Assembly: GCA_036346355.1 (NCBI GenBank)
Contig: CM070576.1
Coordinates: 54,173,712 to 54,237,711 of the forward strand
DNA from: Rhipidocladum racemiflorum
Taxonomy: Eukaryota; Streptophyta; Magnoliopsida; Poales; Poaceae
Reading direction: 5' to 3'
DNA: 64,000 nucleotides
The translations under genes were made by a program, and so were the position numbers. The notes below the pieces were generated by a model. It saw only the letters and a program-made list of their open reading frames with translations. It did not search any database and was not told the DNA's origin. This document shows positions 45,701-56,979 of this stretch, in pieces. The stretch's first letter is position 1. The number at the start of each line of letters is the position of its first letter.

Positions 45701-46103
45701 CTACGTCGGTCGCACACATACAAATACGTGTGTCTTGTATACAGTGCATGTTTAAAAAAATTGATCTAGAGACGTCTTTTGAAGCATAGGAACATGCTGT
45801 CTTTACTTAATGTATATGTGCGTGTACTGTTTTTAATTGGTGATCACTGGCGTCCAATCTCCCGCGGGTGGGATCTTGCAAAACCGAGCTAGGCTCTGTC
45901 CTCGATGAAGCCCTTTTGGTTTAGCGGTACGGCAAACTGCAAAGCGAGACCGGTGTCAATTATAGTAGCAGTACTCGGTGATTTCGCGGTAGATTCAGTA
46001 AAGTAGGAGCGTTAATCTAAGTGCGTGTCTCCTCCTTTTACGAGTTCCCATCGGTTTTTCTGATACGGGAGATATCTCTGTCTGAAACTTCAGGAAATAT
46101 TAA
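42712..46103. other. Intergenic, no gene recognised
   Basis: The beginning is the 3' region of the BTB-TAZ gene. A GC-rich patch at 43650-44050 has short frames of biased composition only. 44050-44900 is AT-rich, with TCTAACAATCTCCTACTTAGCCC at about 44816-44838 recalling the ends of Copia LTRs, but no border could be fixed. 45360-45640 has an 86-codon minus frame with no domain. Confidence 0.3.
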
Positions 46104-46309
46104 GGGAGTGTATAGGTATCATCGGGATGTTTTTGTTCTAAAAAACATCCAAACTTTGGACTGTACGATCAAAACACACATCAGTATGATCAACCCACCT
46201 CAAATTCATGGGTGTATGCATCAATCTAAAAGCAAATCTAATGGCCAAGAATTTGGATGATAGTTGGCAGTTGCTAAAGAAAACATTCGGATGAAACTTA
46301 TCAAAACCC
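46104..46309 (-). mobile_element. MITE with 8-bp TSD, copy 2 (206 bp)
   Basis: Reverse complement of the element at 12576-12785 (here GGGAGTGTATAGG at the left and GATAAGTTTCATCC... complement at the right). The flanks are AATATTAA (46096-46103) and AACATTAA (46310-46317), an 8-bp duplication with one change. Confidence 0.75.
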
Positions 46310-47587
46310 AACATTAAACCCTTCTGCTCATTCAAAGGCTCGTAAAATTGTACTAGTGTCGTCGTGCCTTGCATCTGTTGGCCATCCGGAAGGGGGGGGG
46401 GGTTGGGGGAATCAGGGATGGAGTGACTGTAAAGTGGACCACCGAGTGGCCATTGTTTTCGTGCTGACAAAATAACTGAAGTAGTAACATGTTCAGGATA
46501 AGTTTTGAAAGGTGATACAGTGATGCGGCGTAGACACTAGCTCTAGCTAGACAGGGACTAAATAAGCTGCTGGCCTTCTGAGAGTACAAAAGACGTTTAA
46601 TCAGAAACGGAACGGCTGGGATTGAGACAATCAAGATATGCATATTTTCATGAGGAGTTATATGTCCAAAATCATTTGCCTGCCTCCATCTCCAGTTCTC
46701 CACTGGTGGTGATTCTTCGTAGAACAGCACACGCGCTCATGCTGTTCAAACTTCATACAGTCAAACGATGCACAAAACTCAAGCTGAAGGTTCTTTTTAG
46801 AAGTTGCACAAATATTAAAGCATGAATAAAGGGTAGATGGTAATTACTTACCTTTTCGTTTGCTTTAAGATTTATGCAACTTGTATTGAAAAAAAAAGCA
46901 TAGAAGCACGGCTCAGACTGAAATCAAGTGAAAATGCGAAAAATACCGGCCATACGAACGGTAATGCAACAGCTTACATGGCGCACATCACATTTTGCTT
47001 AGATGCCATCTTCTGAAAGAGTAAAAAAGCATTATCTGCCAAAAGTGAGAATCACATGCCTTGATTTGTTCATGAAACATGAATTCATTCCAATGGTTAT
47101 GAACAGTGGACAGTCGATGAATGACATGATAAAACAGTATATACCATATATAGTAAATGCTCCTTCAGTCTACTTCTTCCATTGTGGTTGACATGTTTAA
47201 GTACATAAGCATTTCCAAGTCGGAAATTTGAGTCTAGCTGCTGGCCTGCTGCTATTTCCACTTTCAGAAGAAGCAGAAACTTTATACCAACCGAAACTAC
47301 AAGACCTCAACACCTTCTTACAAAAACTGTAACCAAAAGTAAGCATTAGAACCAGTACTATGGCTGGGTATATATCCTAGTAATAACATTTGGTCAGGGG
47401 TCAAAATTTGCGTGCACATCTGCACGCCGGACACAGAGACATAGATACACATACCGAAGAAAGAAAGAGAAACACATGATGGATCAACTTCTCCTGTCAC
47501 CATGCTAGCTTCAATAGCTGCTTGCCGCCGGAGATGGGAGAGTCGAAAGTTTCAGGATTCCTGGTGCCTATCTAATGGCTAGCTGAG
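46310..47587. other. Intergenic and 3' flank of the peptide gene
   Basis: No coding pattern or RNA gene is recognised. There is a G run at 46391-46401. The 3' untranslated region of the minus-strand RGF-type gene should lie at the right edge (below 47588). Confidence 0.3.
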
Positions 47588-47919
47588 TCAGTTGTGGATC
47601 GGCGCGCGCCGCCGCACACGAGAGTAGTCCATGGTCAGGAACGACCTCATCTGCTTCCTCTCGTCCGCCCATTGCTCCGCGTGTTGCCTTCTGTCATGCA
47701 GCCTGATAGCACCTTCTCGATCCACACCGAAAGAATGGTTTCAGAACTCAGTGATCACCACTAAACAGCTCACATTAGGAGTAAAGAGCTAGCAGCAGAA
47801 ATGAAAAGGCTAAGTTAATTATCGGATGGCTCACCGACGGCCGCTTGCTGTTGAAGCGATGAGCTGATAAGTACCATGAGCACCAAAGCAACCAGCCTCA
47901 CAATCCCATGTGACCTCAT
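47588..47919 (-). CDS. Root meristem growth factor / GOLVEN-type secreted peptide precursor
   Basis: Two exons on the minus strand, 47919-47835 and 47715-47588, encode 70 residues. The intron is GT-AG (donor GTGAGC, acceptor GATCGAG). The N-terminus MRSHGIVRLVALVLMVLISS is a signal peptide. The middle is charged and variable. The C-terminus ends in DYSRVRRRAPIHN, which fits the mature RGF/GOLVEN (CLE-like) peptide pattern: an N-terminal Asp-Tyr for tyrosine sulfation, a basic centre, and a P-(I/V/R)HN ending. The family acts outside the cell through RGFR/RGI receptor kinases on root meristem size, gravitropism and root hairs. The TATA box at 48011-48020 lies between this ATG and an upstream in-frame Met at 48063, ruling out the longer start. 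The precursor is short for the family. The acceptor was chosen because it alone keeps the frame to the motif. Confidence 0.8.
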
Positions 47920-48010
47920 TCTGCCTGCCTTCTCACCTGTGCTAGCTATAGCTCTAGTCTCACCTACCTCTTTGCATATGTGAGCAAGTGTGTGTGTGTG
48001 TGTGCAACTA

Positions 48011-48020
48011 TGTATATATA
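48011..48020 (-). promoter_or_regulatory. TATA box of the RGF-type peptide gene
   Basis: The minus strand reads CTCTATATATACATAG, about 95 bp upstream of the ATG at 47919. A GT/CA microsatellite lies between them (47990-48003). Confidence 0.6.
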
Positions 48021-49587
48021 GAGCGAAGCTCAAGTCAAGGGCAGTTTGAGCAAGCCAGCTCACAAGTCAAAGGACAGGAGATTTGGCTCCCGGTACAGAG
48101 CTTTGAGTTTTAATACGTACGTCTTGTCTCCCTCCCCGGCCTTGGTCTTCGGAGCGCGACGCATCCCATGGGAAGAATCTATAGTTTCTGGAGCTCTAGC
48201 GTTTTGTTTAAGCCCGCGGCTTGCCTTGGCTTTTTGGGGCCGAGAGCTGACGAGCTAGTTTAATGGCGTCTCTCATGTGAGCTCCACTCGGCCAAGCAAA
48301 CCACATGGCATTTAACTAATCAAGCCCCGGCATGCACACGAATAACGAAGCCGAGATTTAACTAATTAGGCATTGCTTCCGTTTAATTAGCACTGTGTTC
48401 TATAGCCTCTTCAGTAGCCTAGTGGCCTCTGGGGGTAGGCAGCTTGGATGCGCTCAAGATTCGCATGTTAGTGTGTGTGTTATGCGCCTGTAGAATAGAA
48501 AGAAAATTTTGCAGTGCCATCGGTTGATTGCTTTGCTACTGCTAGCTTGTAGTGGCCTCTTGAGATTGGTTGTCCTCAGGACTGTTTTTAAGCTGAAAAA
48601 GAGGCGAGGCTATTGCCTACCGCTGCTGCTTTAAGTACCCTGATAGCCATGCTCAAATTGTCTTTAGCTGAAACAGACACGGTATTGTTGATGCCTATGG
48701 ATGCTTTAGTGCCCTGATACTTGCAAAAGTAACCTGATAGTGATCAAGATTGTCGAGCATATATAACATGGTACTGTCGCCATTTGCCGTATCAGAATCT
48801 TGAGATATCACCTATTTAGCTTGAGGATGTACGTACATTGTGGTCAGGATACTCAAGATCATGCATTCATGCCTCGCTAATCGGTCTAACATGTCGTTGG
48901 CCAAATATGGCAGTCACCTAATCACTTGGACTAGCATGAACCTACCGTACTGTTCGTGTCCTGGTTATCCCTTGATATGTATAGCCTGTTTCCGGAAGAC
49001 AAACAAGGACCTTGAGAAGATTTTCAGGGTACAGGAAGTTAGCACTAAAGTTTTCAAATGGGAGAAATTTGGTGAAATCTTGACATCTACATTAATTGGC
49101 AACCCATTTTGTGTTAGTGTACACTAACACCATTTTGGTTATTGATAGCAATCCATGGTATATGCACATGGTACAAACTGGTACCCAATTAGCACCATAT
49201 GATGCGAAATTGTGAATAGTGCCAGAAGTGGCTTCAAAGTATTGTTGAGCCAAACTTAAAAATTATGCAGAACATGTTGTTGGTCAAAAAAAACTCCTGA
49301 ATGCATTTCCAAATGGTTTGAATTTCAAAAGGAAACAAAAGCAGATGACACCTTCAGCGACATTTTCCTAGTGAAGAATTTCAAGTGGCATCACATTTTT
49401 CTGGGAGCTTATTAAACCCTGTCACAATGTGTCATGTAAAAGAATTGAATTACATGAAATGATTTGTTACATTGTTCACGGACTCGTATTGTCACATTTT
49501 GCTGAACACAATTTTTTGAAGGGAAACAAAACTATCCCGGCAGGCGTGCACAAACATGGTTCACTTTATTGCTGTCATGAACGTACT
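48021..49587. other. Intergenic between the peptide gene and ATP23
   Basis: No gene is recognised. The left part is the peptide gene's promoter side, and the right end should hold the 3' untranslated region of minus-strand ATP23. Short plus-strand frames have no domain. Confidence 0.35.
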
Positions 49588-51685
49588 TCATGGAGCCCTG
49601 TCAAATGGGCGCGTGTCATTGTAGCATATATCCCACACAGCCTCAATTGCGTCTTTTGCAGCTGTCTCCGAGCAGTAGGGGTTGTTCTTGACAGACATCA
49701 GAGCCCGCCTTTTGACACATTCCTTCAGAAATTCAGAAAATGTCACAACAGACATAACATTCAGATAGCAAAAAAATTTTAACTGGAAAAGCACGCTCAT
49801 TAGCTGCAAGTACTCAGGGAACCGCTGGAAGCTCAACCAAATCTCAATAGTTAGGCTCCGTTTGGCAATTTGGAACCAGACCGTTTCTACTAGATTCTGG
49901 AAGAAACCCAACCAAACGGGCTAAAACTCGGAATGATTCTCCTTGGATCGTTTTTTTTTTTTTTCCATTCTGTGGCTAAATCGGTCTCAACCCGGTTCCA
50001 CCGGATTCACAGAATCCAACCTAAAACGTTTCTACTAAGAATCTAGAACTATTTCCGTTTCTACTAGAATCTGGAACCGTACCAAACAGGGCCTTAGTAC
50101 CATTAGTGGCTCCCTATATTTGACTATTGTAAGTTTGTAACGAACTATTTTCTTGCCAACAGAAGTTCGATTGAACTGGATAGTTCATATGCAAAGATGT
50201 GATGCATGTATGGAACATAAAAGGACACCAGACAAGATTAGGTTTCACGTAGCAAAGAACCAAATCCATAAGTGGTATGAGCTCAATAAAAAGACAGCAA
50301 AAAGGACTAGCTTGCTTTTGCTAAAAAAAAACTTACTTGTTCATGCCCCCTTATTTTCATGAAGCCACGCAACAATTCACGTTTGTAATGGCAATCGCCA
50401 CTAAGGTGATTAGCGCGAATCTAAGAACAGAAAAACACACTGTAAGTCAATTATCAACATAACTCACAACTGATCATAAGTTTCTGTGTCATGATAGCAC
50501 GTCAGTAACTCCAGTTTACATGATAAGTGCTTTGTTACCTCAGAGCAAGCATGGTGAGCGCAGTTCTTCCACTCCAAGTTCTTGCCAACGCAGTCATCAT
50601 AAGCATGTATTAATTCATGAATTAGGACCTGATTTATCTCATCTTGAAATTGCATGTGATTACAGCAAATTTTTACCTGGACATAAACAATTGGAAGGTT
50701 AAGGGCAGTGCTCTCTTTAGCAGTATACTTGAAGTAGAGCCCATGAACAAAGATGTAAGGCCAATCAAGGAAAACATTGAAGAAAAGAAGACAATACATG
50801 TTACACTTGCACTGGCTTAGCTATAAAGATACTATTGAGAGAAAAAAGAGGATGCTCTCAGGGTCAACAAAGAATTTGGACACTGCACAATAATGCTGTG
50901 CAGCCCAAATACTGAAATTTCAGTGACCCAATATGCTAGCAACTTACAAATATAGCATGACAATCTAGCTAGGCTTTTATGAACTCATAGCAAATCATAT
51001 AAACATACAAGGATAACACGAAAACAGGAACCAGCTCTGTCTACCCTTGGTGTAAAATGTTGCCAATGGAGGTGCAAATGTGAAAGTAACATAAATATTC
51101 AAAGGAAAATTCCATCCACCTACATAAAGTGGTTGAATACTCGAATCTAGCTTCTGAACACTTTCAATGCTGTCAATACTGAATAGAAGAAGAAAATTCA
51201 TAATTTCAGTTGTCCCTCCCACTGCACCGCAGGAAAAAAAACCCAGCGCTATCTGATGCAGGCAACATCTCTATACCATCATTACCAAATCTTGAGCAAA
51301 AAAAGGAAGGAAAGAGAGCATACCCCCTCCCGGCTAGCGTAGCCCCCGGCAGAGGAGCAGGTTGCGGCCTGGATCAGCCGCGGAAACACGGGGCACCCGG
51401 CCTTCTCCATCCGCTCCCTCAGGAACCGCACCGTCGGATCTACACATCGAAATTCGCAGCAAAAATCAGGACGTGGCGGTTCGCAGAAACGTCGATAGCA
51501 AGAAATAAACGGGGCACGGCGGTGGTGAGCCAGGGCGGCGAGTCGCGCGTACGTTTGAGAGCCGAGCGGATGCCGGCGACGCAGTCCTCCTGCGACATGC
51601 TGCCGGCGGCGCCGCGCGGCTCGGAGGCGGAAGCCGCCTCCACCCTGGTGGTCTCCCGCGTTCCGCCACCGCCCCCCGCCGCCAT
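49588..51685 (-). CDS. ATP23: Mitochondrial inner membrane protease ATP23
   Basis: Five exons on the minus strand, 51685-51553, 51439-51324, 50676-50539, 50420-50337 and 49722-49588, all joined by GT-AG introns with matching phase, give 201 residues, the usual plant ATP23 length. The zinc-metalloprotease motif HELIH (HExxH) is in exon 3 (INQVLIHELIHAYDDCVG). The cysteine-rich surroundings (KNCAHHACSE, GDCHYKREL) and the ending ETAAKDAIEAVWDICYND, TRPFDRAP are family hallmarks. Homologues work in the mitochondrial intermembrane space; in yeast Atp23 processes the Atp6 precursor and assists F1Fo ATP synthase assembly. The N-terminus is Gly/Ala-rich and less conserved. The gene is intact. Intron 4 contains a Tourist-like MITE (49854-50093). 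Confidence 0.95.
49854..50093. mobile_element. Tourist-like MITE in ATP23 intron 4
   Basis: The left end GGCTCCGTTTGG and right end CCAAACAGGGCC are inverted (one mismatch), flanked by TTA on both sides (49851-49853 and 50094-50096). Non-coding, with TTTCTACTAGA(T/A)TCTGGAA repeats inside. Confidence 0.75.
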
Positions 51686-53802
51686 CCTCCGCCGGCGGCT
51701 GCGTCTTGGGCGCCGCAGGGTTTTAGGTTTAGTGGCCTTCGGGGGAGTTGGTTATCATCCTAGCCCGCCTCGTGATTCGTGCAGACTGTAGGATTTGCAA
51801 GCCGGATGGGCTTGGCTGGAGGGTGACTGGGCCTAGGTCCTAACACGAGCTGGGCCTTGTACCAACACTTAGGCCCTAATACGATTACGAGCTGAGCTAC
51901 TTGCACTACGAATGGCCTTCCATTTTTGCCGTCGAATGTGATCGTCCGATGCAGCCTGAATAACGTGAAATCTCCAAAAAAAAAAAAAAAAAAGTCCAGA
52001 GGGTAGAGCTCGACGTTACACCCTTATCCCCAGATCCAAATCACCTGCACCTTGCAACATGCAATTGTTTAAACGATCTAGATCGATCACGATTCAAGCT
52101 CTCTTGTCTTGTTTGGAGTAGCAGGCCGGAACACCTCGCTACAATCCAGAACAGCCTGCAATTAATGGCACCGAACCCCATCCATCACACGATTAATGCT
52201 CCATGAACAAAACAACAACAAAAAAACGCACCTTCTACTCCATCTTACGAACCTCGCGAGGTTTGAAAGCAGAGAACAGGGAACAAGGACGACAAGCTGC
52301 AAGGAGACAGCAAACCACGGCCATTAATCCGGTCGAGTTCGAGTGGTTAGAAAGCATTTTCTTTAGTATATTCCCTGTTGCATCATATGATCTTGCATGC
52401 GTGTGGCTCCAAATCGACACGGATCCAACCCGTTGTTGTCGCTCGAGAATCCAAGGGGAGGGAGGCCGTGCAAACTGGGTGGTTGTTAGGTTGGGTATCG
52501 GTGTAACAAATTATTATCGAGCCTTATTTACATTAAAATAATTTAATATAGAATTATTATTTTTATTATTCATTTAGTTATTTCAAATTCGAATCAACGA
52601 GCAAATATCGAGCCGAGCATCGTCAACCTATCAACGTTTTTTTTTCGTTCAAACTATACCTACTTCAATTTTGAACCTATAAATTACTGTAATCAAAACA
52701 ATTTTGATTCATGTACTAAGGTGCTTTTTTTTATTTGCTAAACGCTTTTACGCTCGTGAACAAACAAAAAAAAAAGAAACTTTAGATAGTAATTAAGCTT
52801 GCTACACAGAACTGCGAAGCTTTGTAGGAACTGTTCGTTAACAGAACGGGACAGGTACTGCACGAGAAGATGCACTGGTTGACGGTGTAGATTTTACTAT
52901 TACCGCTCGCAGGAAAAGAGGAGAAGAGAATCTTTTGAGAGCCTTTTGGCACGTGACACGATACAATCATCCATGCCACAGAGCTTGGGGGGGGGGGGTA
53001 GTGATTGCATGTGGGCTTATAGAGCGGGTCGCTTAGAAAGGCGGAACGAAAACGGATTAGTTTAGACCACACTAGCACGGCAAAGTGATAATGATGGTTT
53101 ATGATAGCGTATTATGGTCAGACGCACACGGATGTCTCCTAGCGTATTGTCAAGCACAGCTGCCGTCCTGCCTAAATCCGGCCGCAAACATTAGTAGAGG
53201 CAACTAGCTAGCTAGATACACAAACCAGGGAACAAATTTGATTGCCTAGAAGGATGATTAAATTTTTTTGATTGCCTGTGGAAGTAGCTATTAATCAAGC
53301 TCCATCTTAGCTAATCATGCATTAGCCAATCGAAGAGAACCTGCAGTGCCCGTATACAAACAGTAATCATCTGTAGAACCAAGACCTGTTGGGTCATGCT
53401 TCCAGTCCGGTGGCTGGGTGGGGTAGCTTGAATAGGCCGGGGAGTGGAACCAAGGGATCAATGTTGGTGCCTTGGTGGCCACACCTCTCTGTTTCGGAAT
53501 ATAAGCCCGTTCGAGAGAATCAAAAGGCTATACAGAAAAAAAAATATATATATATATCGTCATGTGTGTAGGACTCCCGTGTTCGAAATGTACCGTGAGC
53601 TATCTTATACGAGTTTTCACTCGTGGTTCATTTGGAACGTGGGGATTTTATTAGGGGAAAAAATAATTTTTATGGTAATTGGGAGAAAATTCTCACGTTC
53701 CAAATATACTTAATTTTTCACGGTAAAAAAATCATGTTAAGATTAAAAAAAGAGTGAAATAAGGCACTCTAGATGGCTGCGAGGGACGGCTCCGAAAGAT
53801 AT
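51686..53802. other. Intergenic, no gene recognised
   Basis: The left end is the promoter side of ATP23. There is an A run at 51976-51992, a G run at 52987-52998 and ATATAT at 53545-53557. No coding pattern, RNA gene or clean repeat borders were seen. Confidence 0.35.
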
Positions 53803-54063
53803 GGGGCTGTTTGGTTTGTTACCAATGCTTGCCAATACTTGCCATGCCAAATATTGGTAGTGTTGACTAAATTTGGCAAGCATTTGGTTTGCAACCAAAC
53901 TTTGGCTAGATTCTTTTCTCCATTGCCATGCCAAATTTTTCTAGTTCATTTTCTTGCCAATAGTTGGCCAAACTTTGGCCACCAATTTGAGCACCAAATT
54001 TTTGGCTAGCCAATTCTTGGCAAGGTTGAACTTGGCAATTTTGGCTTCAAACCAAACAGCCCC
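53803..54063. mobile_element. MITE with GGGGCTGTTTGGTTTG ends, 261 bp
   Basis: Perfect 16-bp terminal inverted repeats, GGGGCTGTTTGGTTTG and complement, enclose many TTGGCAA / CCAAATTT repeats. The flanks (GATAT / ATAG) give no clear duplication, so the superfamily is open. The ends resemble PIF/Harbinger or hAT MITEs of grasses. Confidence 0.75.
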
Positions 54064-54595
54064 ATAGCAACTTCTCTCTTTGCCCCCGAAGCCCGAACTA
54101 AACGGAAGCAGCAGCACACGGTGAGCAAGGAAGTCGCGAATAGAAGCTGACTGGATGATTTTTCTTTAAATAATACACTGTTGAATTAATTTTACAAAAA
54201 TAATACATCAACAAATATTATAAAATACACATCTATCGCCATTTCAATCTACAACAAAAACTTTGGCATCAATCCACGACTAAATCAGCAACGGAGCAAA
54301 TCATACTTGCGACAGAAACTCTTATCATCATTTGAAAATGTCGATAGAGGTTGATTTTTCTATTTTTTCCGGTGTATTATTTTTGTAAAATCAATTAAAT
54401 TATTTAGAAAAAAGGAGAAAGATTGGAAGCTGGATCGGGTCCATTCGAGGAATAATAAGTACGGAACAAGAGCTAACATAATTCGTCAATCTCTGGCAGC
54501 TGATCGATTGCCCAGGTATCCGTTGATCCAAATCGGCCGGGCGCAACAGTTTGGAGATGGACGGAACATGGCCAGTACTCAGCTAGCTCAGCTTA
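54064..54595. other. Intergenic, no gene recognised
   Basis: AT-rich. ATTATTTTTGTAAAATCAATTAA at 54375-54397 is inverted relative to TTGAATTAATTTTACAAAAATAATACATC at 54182-54210, so 54170-54415 is probably another small foldback element. Confidence 0.35.
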
Positions 54596-55160
54596 TGGTC
54601 AATGGCTCTCACCGCAGTTTCGACGCTTCAATCATCTGGAGGGCGCGGGCTAAGAACAGGGCCATGTTTTTCGCCTGGCTGCTGCCTGCTACAAGCGAAG
54701 ATCCTCACTACTGCCGACGAACATAGTGTTACCTGTCGTCGGCTCTGCCATCGGGAAACAGAGACGGCTAAACGTTTGTGCTTCAATTGCGTTTATGCAA
54801 AGGGTACATGGGCATCATGGTTTCCGCATCCCTTCGGACATCAATGATACCGGAGACTTGCTACAACTTTGGAAAATAACGCAACCGGCGTGCTCTTCAA
54901 AAACGAATGGCTTCCGGAGTTCCGGTGCAGCAGGTTGTGGCATTGATCCAGCAGGAAACAGCGCCAAGGAGAAGAGCAAACCAATTGGAGGAACAGTCTT
55001 TTTTTGGATTTTATGCTGTTGTTCAGAGTTTTTTTTTTTCGCCACCCCATGTCTGAGCGTTGGGACCTTTTCGCTCCTCTTAATCTGTAAATTATACAAC
55101 GTTTCTTCTTCTTCTTCTTCTATAAAGATACACGGGCAGAGCTCCTGCGTCACTTTTAAA
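54596..55160 (+). pseudogene. LINE fragment (RT zinc-binding region)
   Basis: Frames contain SIIWRARAKNRAMFFAWLL, LQAKILTTADEH and CRRLCHRETETAKRLCFNC followed by VYAKGTWASWF. This is the zinc-binding region downstream of plant LINE reverse transcriptases (W-A-A--K-K-F-WL, ---L-TAD-L, C--C----E---HL-F-C). It has several frameshifts and ends in a TTCTTCTTCTTCTTC tract near 55100. It is a dead 3' fragment. Confidence 0.65.
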
Positions 55161-55493
55161 ACAAAAGGTCAAAAAATACGAATCGGAGGATATTTTTATA
55201 AAAAATAAATTAAAGGAGAATGGCCGGCCTATTCGGGTCAAAAAGTGCAGTGACTTTCCGTGACCAGGGGGTGTGAGGCTGGATTTTGATTGGACGTCCG
55301 GTTATGCTCCTAGTGCCCTATAGTGCACGGCGCAAGGGCAGAGAGAGACATACCCCTACTTCTAGCCTTTCACACCCTTGGGTGGATGATTGATGGATAC
55401 CCAAGCAAGCAAGGCGCCCAGCAGGCCAGCACACAGCAAACGAGAACTTATTTTCCTTTCGTCTTCTCGAAGAAATTTTCCTGCCATTTACGG

Positions 55494-56015
55494 TAGAGGT
55501 GGGCGTCGTGCCGTGCCGTGCCGGCCCGGCCCGGATCCATCGTGTTTCGGGTCGAAACCGTGCCGTGCCACGACGGCCCATCGTGCCGTCTTGCACGCCG
55601 TCTTACCGACTCACTTTGGCGAGCCCAAGCCCGGCCCATTTGGCGCCGTGCTCCGTCTTGCGTACGGCCAAGCCCGACCCATTTTTACTATTGTGACGAA
55701 CAAAGAAATAAAACAAATCACTACTACTAAACTACCTATTTTAATGACATAAGAGACTAATCACATCAACAAAATGTCAAACATAAATGCAATGCTTGAA
55801 GATGCCCTGAATCAACAATATCTACCAACTTTTAAGCCTTAATCCGTGATTTCGTGCCCGTTCGTGCCGTGCCGCCCGTCGTGCCTGGTTCCGGGCCAGA
55901 CGTCCGTGCTCTGATTGCGTGGCCCGGCCCGGCCTCGGAGCGTCGTGCTTTGCACCGTGCCATACCATCGTGCTTCGGGCCGGCCCAAAAAAGCCCGGCC
56001 CAATGCCCACCTCTA
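55494..56015. mobile_element. Non-autonomous hAT element, 522 bp
   Basis: The left end TAGAGGTGGGCGTCGTGCC and the right end GGCCCAATGCCCACCTCTA are inverted repeats. The flanks are ATTTACGG (55486-55493) and ATTTACGA (56016-56023), an 8-bp duplication with one change. The interior is GC-rich CGTGCCGTGCC / GGCCCGG in both arms, with an AT-rich centre. Confidence 0.85.
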
Positions 56016-56979
56016 ATTTACGACACATTTTCCTTCGCTGCTCGGTAACCGGGCACTGGCACTACACCAAGGGCTTGATTCCCTCTCATCATCCTGCCTT
56101 TCATGGTATTCATGGTACTGTTGGAAATCCGTTGACCAGGGAATACTTGCTTTATAGACTCTACCGATCCAAGATATTCGAGTTCTGCCCAAGGTTTCAA
56201 ATCTCGTTTTGGGTTAAATCTCGGAAGTGGCTGAAATCCGAAATCTCGGTGAGATTCGGAAATTTCGTACGAAATACAAAAACCAAATTTCAGATCCATT
56301 TTTTTTTCAACCAGGAAATCCGAGATCTCGGCCCATATTAAACCGACCGAAAAATGGTCCAAAACACGTCAAAAAATTTTGAATTTTTTTATGGTCCTGA
56401 CAAATCACTAATGTTCCCATAAAACTTTCAGATGATGATCATGCATAAGAAATTTTTAAAAAATCTAACCATGGTCAAGTCGTGATAAAAACCTTATGTA
56501 AAGTTTGTTTTTGATTTTTCAAATGTAACAAATGAAGTTTTTGGAGATCTAATAGTGGTAATTTCAAGTTGTTGGAAAGTTTTCTATATATTCCTATATA
56601 TTATATAGGATTTACCTTATTAGGACATGTTGAATTGTAAAAGTCTTGATACTCAAGATCTCTGTGAACAACTAGTGCATATTCTATTAAATCTGTTGTT
56701 CTGAGGTGGAGTGGACTGATCCTAATTTTGAGATTTATCGAGTTATATTTAGAAAGTTTACAGTGTTCTTGTTATTCCAGCAAACGAATTGATGCTACGT
56801 ATTCTGAAAGTTTACAGTGTAGAGTTGAAGTTTTGCATGTATTTTCTAACTTTGGTGTTGAAATTGACGGTGGATTGGTTATTTATGTCGAATGGCAGAT
56901 GGTGGATCAATCTTTAGGAATGTTCAAAAATTCAAATAGTGCTACTAAAGACGGACTGGTAAATTTTACCTGAATGAAA
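56016..56979. other. Intergenic with a fragment of the CAAGGTTTCAAA repeat
   Basis: 56190-56470 begins CAAGGTTTCAAATCTCG and continues with AATCTCGGTGAGATTCGG and ATGGTCCTGACAAATCACTAAT, matching 58110-58350. No right terminus is found. The remainder is AT-rich, with a repeated GAAAGTTTACAGTGT (56751 and 56807). Confidence 0.45.

Noticed and set aside
47815..48063. 82-codon minus ORF starting MSWLAQTALD
   Set aside because: Its first methionine is upstream of the TATA box, and the frame reads past the donor into the intron. The MRSHG start plus splicing gives the RGF motif.
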